64,000 bases of DNA from Providencia alcalifaciens. Lineage in GTDB: Bacteria > Pseudomonadota > Gammaproteobacteria > Enterobacterales > Enterobacteriaceae. Where the stretch lies: assembly GCA_025961275.1 (NCBI GenBank), contig JAOQNJ010000001.1, forward strand, positions 3,307,353 through 3,371,352, read 5' to 3'. A model generated the notes under the pieces. It saw only the letters and a program-made list of their open reading frames with translations, searched no databases and was not told where the DNA came from. The stretch's first letter is position 1; each line of letters opens with the position of its first letter. The translations under genes and the position numbers were made by a program. Positions 46,343 to 54,853 of this stretch are shown in pieces.

Positions 46343-49089
46343 GTGAAACCATAATCAATTATGATGAAAGAACAAGCCAGCTTAAACAAGAGCTGGCGAT
46401 TGATTATGGTTACCCGTCAGGTGATTGGTGGGAAATTTCTGGCGATGGTAGCCCAGAGCCTATATTTTCTTATAACAAGCCGGCGCATGATTATATTTCG
46501 CGCCTGCTTAACACTGATACATACGATAGCCAATTACAAAACCCCGCCCTTAAAAGTTACATTGAGCGAAATATAGCGGAAGCCAAAAAAGAGCAAGAAC
46601 GGCTTGATCACGGCTGGACAAAATCACCAGAAGAAATAGAGGAGCGTTTAAATAAAGAGCCTCATTTCATCAAAACCTTTTATCAAAAAAAAATCGCATG
46701 GTTTAAAAAGAACCGGTCACCAAAAAAAAGTAATGCTTTCTTTACAGGAACAGTTAAGAAAGCGTTGCTACGTCTGAATAAAGTCAGAGAACAGCAATCA
46801 GTTAGACCCTATAAATTACTATCTGCATACTATCGCGGAGTTTGGCCGCATTTATCAGCAATGAGCAGGCCTAGAATTAAATCGTTAGCTAATGAAATAG
46901 CGTCAAGGGTTGAGCTCTTACTTACCGAACAATTAGATGAACACGGCGGCAAAGACAATATTGATAAGGCTGGCATGATTGCAGTCTATCGTGAGATTGC
47001 TTCAGAAGTGTTTTCATTAAAGGTTTTCCCGCCGGGTTGGAATGTATTATCACCAAAGCCGGGGAAAGTAACTGATGATTACGATCTAACGCCGGCATAT
47101 GCAGCATTAAATCGCACTATGAATCCTGAATGGTGGGAGCGCCAATTGTGGCGCTTGCGTTCAGACTGGCGGGAAGCGCTACTACGAGCAAGTAACCAAG
47201 TTCACAAAAAAGCCCATCCCTATATAAGCGCCGAAGCCTTTCAAGAATGGAAAGAACAAAAGCGTAAAAATAGCGATTTTTTCAAATCTCATGAATTGAT
47301 TGATGAAGATGGCAATACCGCATCACTTGAAGATATGGTGTTATCCAGTATCAGCAATCCAACAATACGCCGCCATGAATTAATGACCCGTATGCAAGGT
47401 GTTGAATATGTTGCTCAACATAATGAAGATGTAGGCGTTTTTTATACGATCACATGTCCGTCGAAATACCACTGCACCACATACGGCGGCCGGATGAATT
47501 ATAAATGGAATCACGATACCCCACCAATTGCACAAAAATACTTAACTGGTCTATGGGCGAAAATTGGTGCAAAACTGCATCGTGAAAATTTACGCGTTTA
47601 TGGCTTCCGTGTTGCTGAACCTCATCATGATGGCACGCCACATTGGCACTTATTATTATTTATGCACCCAAGTGATCGCCGTGAAGTCACAAGAATTATT
47701 CACGCGTATGCCATCAAAGAAGATAGGCGCGAGCTTTCAAAATTCCATCGCGAACGCTTCAACTTCAAAAAGATTGATCCGGCCAAAGGTAGTGCAACCG
47801 CCTATATAGCTAAATATATTTCTAAGAATATTGACGGGTACGCCTTACGCGATAAAGACGGAAACCCATTGCTAGATGATGAGTCCGGAAAGCCAATGAC
47901 CGAAACGGCCAAGTTTGCCACAGCATGGGCGGCACGTTATCGCATCAGGCAGTATCAGCCGATTGGCCAACCGTCTGTTACGGTCTGGCGTGAGTTGAGA
48001 AAGCTAAATAATCAGTTGATATCAATACTTACTGAAAATAAACAATATAACCCTGCACACCCTACAAAGCTAAAGGCGCTCGTATCTGATCCACAGTTAG
48101 ATAATATTCTCGCGGCCGCTGATGCCGGTTGCTGGGCGAGTTATACCCTATTGATGGGCGGTGTTTTAATCCCTCGCGATGACTATGCCGTTAAATTGGA
48201 TTATGAAGAAAAAGACGAACCAAATATTTATGGCGAAATCGTCGAGCGTGTCATTGGAATTTTAGTCCCACAGTTAGGGGAGAATGGCCGTATCTGCACA
48301 CGTCCGAAAACGTGGAAAATTCAAACTAAATCTAACGATAAATCAAAAGAAACCCATACCCAAAAATCAGCACCTAAAGTCACAGGCGGCGAGTCTTTGG
48401 CTTTTCTGGGCGGCTTCGCCGCACCTTGGAGTTCTGTCAATAACTCTACGGCAGCTGAAATTTTAGCCAAGAAAACCGTAGGAATTGACAGAGCATTAAC
48501 CCTTTCCGCATTCAATTTCGCCATTGAAAAAGAAAGCCTACCAACTGATGGCGATAACACTAAAAAGAAAGGTAAGAAACTGAATAAAAAAGAGCAGCCA
48601 GCCGAATTAATTAGCCTAGTTGTATCTAATTTTTATCAAAATGGTGTGTTTATTAATCGGAATGAAGCGGAAGAGATGCTTTCAGGGAACGATATTCAAT
48701 TAAATGGCGATATTTATCGGTTACTGGTTAATGGCCATCGACTAAATGACAAGAATAAGCGTTTGTCATTCACGAAAGAACGCCATAAGAGTAAGAAAAT
48801 CTATAAGCGGCCAACCAATAGGCAGTATGCACAAATTATTGAGCAGCTAGCACCAGTTATTAATTCATTAAGCCTTAATGTACCGATAGAAAATTTAATT
48901 AATTCGCTATTGCTGAATAAGAAAATTGTTCTTAGTGATGCCGTCATTCTTTGGGATGGTAAAAATATTTCATACAGACAGGTAATTACTAACAGGAAAT
49001 TATCAAAAGAAACTGAAAGTGATCATTATCAAGAAAAATGCGCCGCATTATTGGCGCGAGTTGAAAAACTAAGGAGAAAAAATGAGTAA
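46339..49089 (+). CDS. P2 gpA-type rolling-circle replication endonuclease
   Basis: The 916-residue protein nicks the phage origin and stays covalently bound, starting rolling-circle replication. The HUH metal motif is in GTPHWHLLLFMHPS (His at about 435 and 437). The two catalytic tyrosines are Y489 and Y493 in TAYIAKYISKNIDGY, the P2 A pattern. The C-terminal 250 residues are lysine-rich. It overlaps the methylase by 4 bases and the next small gene by 8. In P2 the origin lies inside this gene. Confidence 0.93.
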   Translation: MSETIINYDERTSQLKQELAIDYGYPSGDWWEISGDGSPEPIFSYNKPAHDYISRLLNTDTYDSQLQNPALKSYIERNIAEAKKEQERLDHGWTKSPEEIEERLNKEPHFIKTFYQKKIAWFKKNRSPKKSNAFFTGTVKKALLRLNKVREQQSVRPYKLLSAYYRGVWPHLSAMSRPRIKSLANEIASRVELLLTEQLDEHGGKDNIDKAGMIAVYREIASEVFSLKVFPPGWNVLSPKPGKVTDDYDLTPAYAALNRTMNPEWWERQLWRLRSDWREALLRASNQVHKKAHPYISAEAFQEWKEQKRKNSDFFKSHELIDEDGNTASLEDMVLSSISNPTIRRHELMTRMQGVEYVAQHNEDVGVFYTITCPSKYHCTTYGGRMNYKWNHDTPPIAQKYLTGLWAKIGAKLHRENLRVYGFRVAEPHHDGTPHWHLLLFMHPSDRREVTRIIHAYAIKEDRRELSKFHRERFNFKKIDPAKGSATAYIAKYISKNIDGYALRDKDGNPLLDDESGKPMTETAKFATAWAARYRIRQYQPIGQPSVTVWRELRKLNNQLISILTENKQYNPAHPTKLKALVSDPQLDNILAAADAGCWASYTLLMGGVLIPRDDYAVKLDYEEKDEPNIYGEIVERVIGILVPQLGENGRICTRPKTWKIQTKSNDKSKETHTQKSAPKVTGGESLAFLGGFAAPWSSVNNSTAAEILAKKTVGIDRALTLSAFNFAIEKESLPTDGDNTKKKGKKLNKKEQPAELISLVVSNFYQNGVFINRNEAEEMLSGNDIQLNGDIYRLLVNGHRLNDKNKRLSFTKERHKSKKIYKRPTNRQYAQIIEQLAPVINSLSLNVPIENLINSLLLNKKIVLSDAVILWDGKNISYRQVITNRKLSKETESDHYQEKCAALLARVEKLRRKNE

Positions 49090-49318
49090 CTATCTGGTTA
49101 TTTGGGGTGTGGGAATACTGTTTTTCTCACCATTCATTATCTGGCATTACCAAAAAAAGCCTGATGATAGGCTTTCATGGGCTGCAACAGCATTAATGTT
49201 AATTCTATGGCCATTAACATTTATTTCAATGTTGTTTTTATTGACGTTAGTTTGGATAGAAGAGCGACTTGCTAAAGATGAAAACGATTGTGAGTATAAA
49301 AAAGGTGGTAACCAATGA
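49082..49318 (+). CDS. Small two-helix membrane protein (cargo segment)
   Basis: The 78-residue protein has two membrane helices (about residues 4-21 and 33-57) and a charged C-terminus. The ATG overlaps the replicase stop by 8 bases, and its own stop overlaps the next gene by 4. No family is recognised. It could be the membrane partner of the next gene or an exclusion protein. Position in the A-to-Q hotspot suggests cargo. Confidence 0.75.
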   Translation: MSNYLVIWGVGILFFSPFIIWHYQKKPDDRLSWAATALMLILWPLTFISMLFLLTLVWIEERLAKDENDCEYKKGGNQ

Positions 49319-50037
49319 GCTATTTTAAAATAGAGGTTACTAATGATTTACTCATTGAGTTGGCTTGTAAAATGCAAAGCGATTTATATGAGTGGCAAAA
49401 ACGCTGGAGCTATAACCAGTTTCATAGAAACAGAGTGCTAGATAAGGCTAGGCAAATAGGCGCTGATTGGTATTTCACATTGGAAGCCTTAAACGATGCA
49501 TGTTTAACGGGTCGAAATAAAATTTTTATTAGTAATGAAAATCTTATTGAACAAGATATTGCCTATACGTTTGAACATGCAGGTATTACATGTTCATTAG
49601 AAAAGGCTATTAAACAGTTTTATGAAGATAAAAGAATTGTAATAACGCTTAGTAATGGCGCTAATATTTATTTTATTTCAAGTAAATCTTTTGGTTTTGC
49701 AGCAATATGCGGGGATGTCTATGCCCCGGAATGGTCATGGGATAATAAACCTATTTATCTTTTGAATATTGTTGACGGGATTACATCACATTACAAATGG
49801 AGAAGAACGTTTTATTCAACACGTTCTATACATGATGAAGCTGCAAAACAAGGCGTTGATCAATTCGATGTACAAAGTCCGATGAGTCAAGAATATACCT
49901 ACCATGAGCGGATAACAGAACTACAAACGGGGTTGAATGTTGAGGCGGTGCGTAAAGGATTTCTAAAGGCCAATGAGAACCTAAGCGCTGAAATATTTGC
50001 TGAAATGTATCTTTGTCAATTTCCTTGCAAATGGTGA
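49315..50037 (+). CDS. Terminase-ATPase-like protein without catalytic residues
   Basis: The 240-residue protein aligns by eye with the ATPase domain of the phage's own terminase large subunit. KARQIGADWYF (residues 44-54) stands opposite KCRQAGMTYYF, LTGRNKIFIS opposite LTGANQVFFS, RRTFYSTRS opposite FRTTYFSTPS, and the end MYLCQF opposite MLYMCMF. About 16 of 31 residues agree around the P-loop. The P-loop Thr is Asp51, and the Walker B Glu is Val135 in ICGDVYAP. The nuclease domain is absent. It should not hydrolyse ATP. A dominant-negative or decoy role is my inference. Confidence 0.75.
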   Translation: MSYFKIEVTNDLLIELACKMQSDLYEWQKRWSYNQFHRNRVLDKARQIGADWYFTLEALNDACLTGRNKIFISNENLIEQDIAYTFEHAGITCSLEKAIKQFYEDKRIVITLSNGANIYFISSKSFGFAAICGDVYAPEWSWDNKPIYLLNIVDGITSHYKWRRTFYSTRSIHDEAAKQGVDQFDVQSPMSQEYTYHERITELQTGLNVEAVRKGFLKANENLSAEIFAEMYLCQFPCKW

Positions 50038-50040
50038 AAT

Positions 50041-50298
50041 ATGAATATTGAAGAAGTAATAAATAAATTAAACATGTTCAATGAAATAGACCCTAAAGCA
50101 GCCTATGAGCTTTTTTCGATAAACATAGAAGTGAATGAATCATTTGCGCATGAAGATTGTCGGTTTATATGTGGAATGAAAGATGAAAAATATATTATGG
50201 GTGTCTTGGGTGTAATTAATGGGCTAATTGATGATGGAGTAATATGCATGAATATAGATAAACTGGGAAAACGTATATTTTATTTTGAAAAATATTAA
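50041..50298 (+). CDS. Small protein of unknown function (cargo segment)
   Basis: The 85-residue acidic protein (MNIEEVINKLNMF to FYFEKY) may have a small winged-helix-like fold, judging only from the helix-helix-strand pattern. It begins 3 bases after the terminase-like gene, so they are co-translated. It has no close family that I recognise. A bidirectional terminator follows. Confidence 0.7.
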   Translation: MNIEEVINKLNMFNEIDPKAAYELFSINIEVNESFAHEDCRFICGMKDEKYIMGVLGVINGLIDDGVICMNIDKLGKRIFYFEKY

Positions 50299-50307
50299 CA
50301 AATAAAA

Positions 50308-50338
50308 AGCCCCGCAGGTAAGATTTTGCGGGGCTTTG
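50308..50338. terminator. Bidirectional terminator between cargo segment and ogr
   Basis: A 9-bp GC-rich stem (agccccgca paired with tgcggggct) has A-rich sequence on the left and a short T-run on the right, between convergent genes. Confidence 0.85.
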
Positions 50339-50344
50339 TAATTT

Positions 50345-50363
50345 ACAACTTTAGACGGGGTAA
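50345..50363 (+). repeat. Repeated 19-base phage motif, copy 2
   Basis: acaactttagacggggtaa lies just beyond the terminator between the cargo segment and ogr. It is in the same orientation as the copy at 44354-44372, so the two flank the early, replication and cargo genes. Confidence 0.45.
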
Positions 50364-50371
50364 TTTTACCT

Positions 50372-50629
50372 TTAATGCTGCAAAAATTCCAATGCCATTT
50401 GCTTTTCTTTTGGGGTTAACCGTTCCAGTAAGGCTTTTACTATTCCGCTATCAGTTAAACCACTAGGGCTTAATGAGTGAGAATAAACCGCGTTAAAAAC
50501 AAACGTGTGACCGCATTCAACTTCTGTGCAAGCACAATATAAATCTGCTACTTTCCTATCTTTCCATTCAGTTTTTCGAATAATTGCCGCCGCTTGGCAG
50601 ACAGGACAATTGATTTTGAAAACGCGCAT
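50372..50629 (-). CDS. ogr: Ogr/Delta-family late-gene activator
   Basis: The 85-residue zinc-finger protein has Cys at CPVCQ and at CACTEVECGHTF, the CX2C...CX4-5C pattern of P2 Ogr and P4 Delta. These proteins bind TGT-N12-ACA-type sites near -55 and recruit RNA polymerase alpha to late promoters. Here the gene lies beside the portal gene, unlike in P2, where ogr follows D at the other end. The promoter region upstream carries a motif also found before the terminase gene. Confidence 0.88.
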   Translation of the reverse strand: MRVFKINCPVCQAAAIIRKTEWKDRKVADLYCACTEVECGHTFVFNAVYSHSLSPSGLTDSGIVKALLERLTPKEKQMALEFLQH

Positions 50630-50683
50630 AAATAGTAACTCCGCAGAAGTCCGACACTTGTCACTATTTTAGCGCTTTTCCTG

Positions 50684-50703
50684 TATATTTTCACACTATT
50701 TGC
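50684..50703 (-). promoter_or_regulatory. Motif shared with the terminase promoter region
   Basis: ttcacactatttg (50690-50702) within tatattttcacactatttgc lies about 60 bases upstream of ogr on the minus strand. The same 13-mer lies upstream of the terminase gene (53599-53611). It may be a common activator or promoter element, perhaps for Ogr. Confidence 0.4.
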
Positions 50704-50709
50704 ATTAAA

Positions 50710-51747
50710 TTAGCCTTTATCTTCGGTTAAAGAGCTAAATATCAGGTGTAATTTCTCCGGTATTTCGGGATCTTCTTTAATAATCTTAGCAATTTTACGT
50801 TGAACGGGGATAACTTCATCTTTTCGATAGGTTTCACGCGCGGTTTCGGGGTTAGGCATGGCCACGCCATCGGCAAAGATACCCGCAAGACCAGGAGGGA
50901 ACCGGTGAGCATTTAGCACATCTTTCGCGGTGATGCTTTTGATATTACTAAATTCATCTTTTGCGCCGATATCACTAATGTTGATAATTTTAACGCCTTC
51001 TGGGTCACCTTTTGGAATATTAATAAATAAATTACTAAAGTTACCAATATCCCCGTCTTGTTCGACTTTCTTTTTAATTTCGGCTTCAACTTCGGCGCTA
51101 ATATTGGGGTCAGTGGTGTAAAGAATAAAACCAGTAGTCCCACCACGGTAATAAAACTTACGACGAAAAATGGTGCCTTCCGTATTTAACAAAGCGGAAT
51201 GAATACCGCCGATATAGTCCGGTAATCCATAGATTTGTTGTTGCGGGTCATATTGGCGCAAGAAAATAATATCTTCTGGCTCATAAACAAGCGGTTCACC
51301 TTTTTGTAATAAAATAAATTCCCCAGTTTTGCGCCGGCGCATATATAAAGAGGGAATAGGCTCTAGGTCTATCACCTCGCCAAAATAATTTCGTACTTTC
51401 ACGATGGCCACATCACCAAATAATAAAAAATCAAAGATAGCCGATTCTAATTGTTCAGTGGTTAGGCCGCCCGATTGATAATCAGCAGCAATCATATTTT
51501 TACGTGCATACAAAATCCCGCCATGTTGGCCATTCATATTCGGCAGCTCGGCCAGCGCTAAACGTTCAATGGGTAATTGCCACCAATTCGCGCGATCATT
51601 GTAGGTGACTTGCTGATATTCTGTGCCTGTGGTCAATATAGGTTGAGGTTTTCCGAATGAAATAACACTTTTACCCGGTATTTGCGGCATATCAGCACTA
51701 AAGGCTTTTTGTGTTTTCTGTTTCTTTAATTTACGTTGTTTGCTCAT
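50710..51747 (-). CDS. Phage portal protein (P2 Q family)
   Basis: The 345-residue protein forms the dodecameric portal ring at the head vertex. Family blocks are SFGKPQPILTTGTEY, FLLFGDVAIVKVRNYFGEV, ILLQKGEPLVYEPEDIIFLR, IYGLPDYIGGIHSALLN and HRFPPGLAGIF. I chose the ATG at 51747, which overlaps the terminase stop by one base (TAATG) and gives the P2 Q length. It is read left, opposite to the head genes, as in P2. Confidence 0.94.
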   Translation of the reverse strand: MSKQRKLKKQKTQKAFSADMPQIPGKSVISFGKPQPILTTGTEYQQVTYNDRANWWQLPIERLALAELPNMNGQHGGILYARKNMIAADYQSGGLTTEQLESAIFDFLLFGDVAIVKVRNYFGEVIDLEPIPSLYMRRRKTGEFILLQKGEPLVYEPEDIIFLRQYDPQQQIYGLPDYIGGIHSALLNTEGTIFRRKFYYRGGTTGFILYTTDPNISAEVEAEIKKKVEQDGDIGNFSNLFINIPKGDPEGVKIINISDIGAKDEFSNIKSITAKDVLNAHRFPPGLAGIFADGVAMPNPETARETYRKDEVIPVQRKIAKIIKEDPEIPEKLHLIFSSLTEDKG

Positions 51748-53555
51748 TATGCGGCTTTTCCAAATGTCCAAGAAGATGGGCGGGTGTAATCGTGATCGAT
51801 GGGTTCATTAATAATCGCGTGCGATATCGCAAAAAATACATCAGCGTGGCCAGTGGCTTCCGAACGCTCGGCAACAAACGTCATTGCGTTACCGCTACGC
51901 GTTACAGTGCGGCGAATGGCCATAAAACTCGGCGTAATTTCAGCGCGTTCTTTACTAACTTCGTCAATTGCATCTTTTGGCCACTCAATCCGCTTTTGTT
52001 CGATCACATCTATCATTTTTAAAACCAATCGGTTTTTACTTTCAACGCTATATAGAATCGGAGCAGCTTCACGCGGCGCGAATTTTTCAACCAAATCGTA
52101 AACCCCTTTTCCGATGCCGGTCACATCAATGCCAATATAGGTTAAGTTGAACCGGCGCATGAGGTCTTTAATTTGGTTGGCTTGATAAGTAAAGTTAAGC
52201 CCTTGCCAGCAGTAGACGGCTAATACACGGAAGCGTTCACCGTCAAAAATTGGCGGTGCAACAATCACAAAGGTTGAGTTATCGCCGGTTCGTGCAGGGT
52301 CAAAACCGCCCCAAACTTCACGATTACCAAATGGGCGCACTGCATCTGGGAAATAATCCTCCCAGAATGCAGATTCAACCTCGCATTTTTCTAATTCGGT
52401 TAATTTGAATACGGCATCTTTACTGTCAACAAACATGCACATATAGAGCATGTTAAAGGCAGTTTCACTGTATTTATTGCGCAGTTTGTCAATGCTGACA
52501 TATTTTCCAAGACCGCCGGAAATGGCATCTTCCATGGTAATGACATAGCGCCACTTTCCATCGGGGCATTCTCTACCGCCATCTCGTAACTCTTTATCAT
52601 TTGGAAATTTAATGGCTTTGCGTTTCGGATCATCACCTTTCCATTCATCACCCGACCAAACCGGAAACGCTTGATGCGTCTTAGCTGATGGCGTTGAAAA
52701 ATACGTGGTTCGAAAACGGTCATGCGTGGCCATTGCAGAAGCGACTTCATGAAACTTTTGAAATTTGGGTATCCAAAAAACTTCATCCCCGTACAAGTGG
52801 CCATTGAAACCCTGTGCGGTACTGGCATTCGTCGATAAGAAACGTAATAAGGCACTATTACTTAAGCGCATTGGGTTGCCTGTCAGTGTCACGTTAAAGA
52901 ACTGACGAGCGATTTCAACAATATAGAATCGGAATATTTCGGACTGGTTACGGGATGCAGAAAAGAAAACCTGATTTGCGCCAGTTAATACGGCATCTTC
53001 GAACGCTTCCCATGCGAAATAATATGTCATACCGGCTTGACGGCATTTTAAAATAAAGCGGAAATCTTGATCTTTGTTCGCCCGGCAATGTTTTTGATAT
53101 TTAAATAGATGCTCTTGTGCGACTTCTTCAAACATTTCAGCGGTAATGCCAGAAATATCATTTTTCTTATATTGTCGCTTACCTTCGCTTTCTGGTTCAT
53201 TAAATCTGGATTCGCCAGCGAAAGTGGATGCGGATGCCCTCGCTTGAATCTCTGCCATTATTTCAGCATGTTTATTTTTTTGCGCCATCAACTTAACATG
53301 TTGAGCGACAAGGCTTTGCATTTCCTCAAGTTCTAGGGGGCTTTTCTTTTCACGTTTGCTCAAAATATCAATCCGCCGTGAAATTGCCGTTTCTACCGAT
53401 TGCATAGGTAGCATTTCCGCCCATTGATATTTATCAGACCAATGATAAATCGTTCTAGGTGGAATATTTAATTCAGTAGCAATTTCTTTCGCTTGCCAGC
53501 CCTTTATATAGAGTGTTCTGGCCGCGTCTTTTATTTCTTCACTGTATCGCGACAT
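51747..53555 (-). CDS. Terminase large subunit (P2 P family)
   Basis: The 602-residue packaging motor has an N-terminal helix-turn-helix (EIATELNIPPRTIYHW). The ATPase has P-loop LKCRQAGMTYYFAWEAF (Thr at about 177), Walker B LYGDEVFWI with Asp257 and Glu258, and the coupling motif FRTTYFSTPS. An RNase H-like nuclease domain begins around WGGFDPARTGDN. I chose the ATG at 53555, giving MSRYSEEIKDAA. Upstream in-frame ATGs are weaker. A degenerate copy of the ATPase domain lies at 49315-50037. Confidence 0.94.
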   Translation of the reverse strand: MSRYSEEIKDAARTLYIKGWQAKEIATELNIPPRTIYHWSDKYQWAEMLPMQSVETAISRRIDILSKREKKSPLELEEMQSLVAQHVKLMAQKNKHAEIMAEIQARASASTFAGESRFNEPESEGKRQYKKNDISGITAEMFEEVAQEHLFKYQKHCRANKDQDFRFILKCRQAGMTYYFAWEAFEDAVLTGANQVFFSASRNQSEIFRFYIVEIARQFFNVTLTGNPMRLSNSALLRFLSTNASTAQGFNGHLYGDEVFWIPKFQKFHEVASAMATHDRFRTTYFSTPSAKTHQAFPVWSGDEWKGDDPKRKAIKFPNDKELRDGGRECPDGKWRYVITMEDAISGGLGKYVSIDKLRNKYSETAFNMLYMCMFVDSKDAVFKLTELEKCEVESAFWEDYFPDAVRPFGNREVWGGFDPARTGDNSTFVIVAPPIFDGERFRVLAVYCWQGLNFTYQANQIKDLMRRFNLTYIGIDVTGIGKGVYDLVEKFAPREAAPILYSVESKNRLVLKMIDVIEQKRIEWPKDAIDEVSKERAEITPSFMAIRRTVTRSGNAMTFVAERSEATGHADVFFAISHAIINEPIDHDYTRPSSWTFGKAA

Positions 53556-53598
53556 AATTACATTCTTTTCTTTCATTTGAATACGAATTACCGATATA

Positions 53599-53611
53599 TT
53601 CACACTATTTG
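53599..53611 (-). promoter_or_regulatory. Motif shared with the ogr upstream region
   Basis: ttcacactatttg is identical to the copy at 50690-50702 and lies about 45-56 bases upstream of the terminase ATG on the minus strand. Confidence 0.4.
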
Positions 53612-53642
53612 TCGCGAAAATTATAAATATTACTTGGATATG

Positions 53643-53666
53643 TTCGGATAATACCTGTTATCCGAA
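53643..53666. promoter_or_regulatory. Palindrome between the divergent late operons
   Basis: ttcggataa-tacctg-ttatccgaa is a perfect 9+9 inverted repeat. It is centred between the terminase gene (minus) and the scaffold gene (plus). The position fits an operator or activator site acting on both late promoters. Confidence 0.55.
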
Positions 53667-53754
53667 TTCTATATAATGCCAATGAATGCAGCCAATGAAA
53701 AAGCCGTGAATAATAGCCTTCTCTTATATAAAAACGTAAAACAGGCTCTCATTC

Positions 53755-54810
53755 ATGGCGCAAGTAATATCGGATTGGTTATGTGTTTGTGCATCAGGCA
53801 AGGCTATCGATGGCCGCACGATCGAAAAGTCATGGTTAGAAGATAGCGCAGCCAATTATAACTCAGAAAAATATACCGCCATGATATGGCCATATCATGA
53901 TGAAACCCCTTACCGCCAATTTACGCCAAACCTTGGCACTGTTGACTCATTGAAATACGCCGAAGAAAACGGGGTCGGAAAACTTTATGCGCGTTTAGTA
54001 CCAAATGATTTTTTATTAGAAACCAACCGCAAAGAACAAAAAATGTTTACCTCGGCCGAATTCTGGCCAGACTTTGCCGAAACAGGCGAAATCTATTTTT
54101 CGGGTATTGTTGTCACGGATATTCCCGCCAGTCTGTATACCGATAAATTGAAATTTAGTGCAAAAAACCCAAATGCCCCCGTTCGTGGCGAGCCATTGAA
54201 TTTCACTCTGGGGAAAACGCAACCCCATAAAACAGGTAAACCCTCATTTATAGATAAGCTGTTTGGCTTCACGTCAAATAATTCACAAAAACAGGCTGAA
54301 CAGCCTACATCCAAAGAGAACAACACCATGACAGAAGAATTAAAAGCTCTGCTTGAAAAGTTATTGGAAAAATTAAGCACCATCGAAGATAAAGCCGATG
54401 GCACCACCGCTGAAACCACGCAAGAAGCCGCTGACGATATCGCGGATGCAGCAGAAGAAATAGCCGATGCAGCCGCAGAAGTTCAAGAAATTGCGGAAGA
54501 TATCGCAGCCAACCCAGAAGATGAAGTTTTAAAAGCAGAATTTACAGCCGCTAAAGCCCATCTTGAAAAGCTCACTATGCGATTCACCGGTGAAGAGCCA
54601 AAACGCCGTAGTCGCCGTGGTGGCCGTCATTTCACAGCTCGCCGCAATCGTCGTGAAAAAGCCCCGGCTAAAAAAGAAAATAGTGCTGATGTTGTGCAGC
54701 TTACAGCCCAAGCAAAAGAGATAATGGAAAAGTTCACTGCCTTGGCTGAGCGAAAAACACAAAAATCAAGCGGCGCACCCGGCAGCGAAAAAGCAACAAC
54801 AGTCGCTTAA
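53755..54810 (+). CDS. Capsid scaffolding protein and protease (P2 O family)
   Basis: The 351-residue protein has a protease domain in the first 190 residues (DWLCVCASGKAIDGRTIEKS, His in IWPYHDETPY, Ser region in EIYFSGIVVTDIPASLY). An Ala/Glu-rich coiled scaffold follows, and the basic RRSRRGGRHFTARR segment. It guides assembly of the capsid and is processed. It is the first gene of the rightward late operon. Confidence 0.94.
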   Translation: MAQVISDWLCVCASGKAIDGRTIEKSWLEDSAANYNSEKYTAMIWPYHDETPYRQFTPNLGTVDSLKYAEENGVGKLYARLVPNDFLLETNRKEQKMFTSAEFWPDFAETGEIYFSGIVVTDIPASLYTDKLKFSAKNPNAPVRGEPLNFTLGKTQPHKTGKPSFIDKLFGFTSNNSQKQAEQPTSKENNTMTEELKALLEKLLEKLSTIEDKADGTTAETTQEAADDIADAAEEIADAAAEVQEIAEDIAANPEDEVLKAEFTAAKAHLEKLTMRFTGEEPKRRSRRGGRHFTARRNRREKAPAKKENSADVVQLTAQAKEIMEKFTALAERKTQKSSGAPGSEKATTVA

Positions 54811-54853
54811 TTATTAAGCTGAATTAATTCAAATAAAGATAGGAATTCAAAAT

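Noticed and set aside
49315-50037. True second terminase or a remnant of a second prophage
   Set aside because: It is a clean open frame coupled to its neighbours, with specific loss of catalytic residues. A decaying remnant would be expected to show stops or frameshifts.
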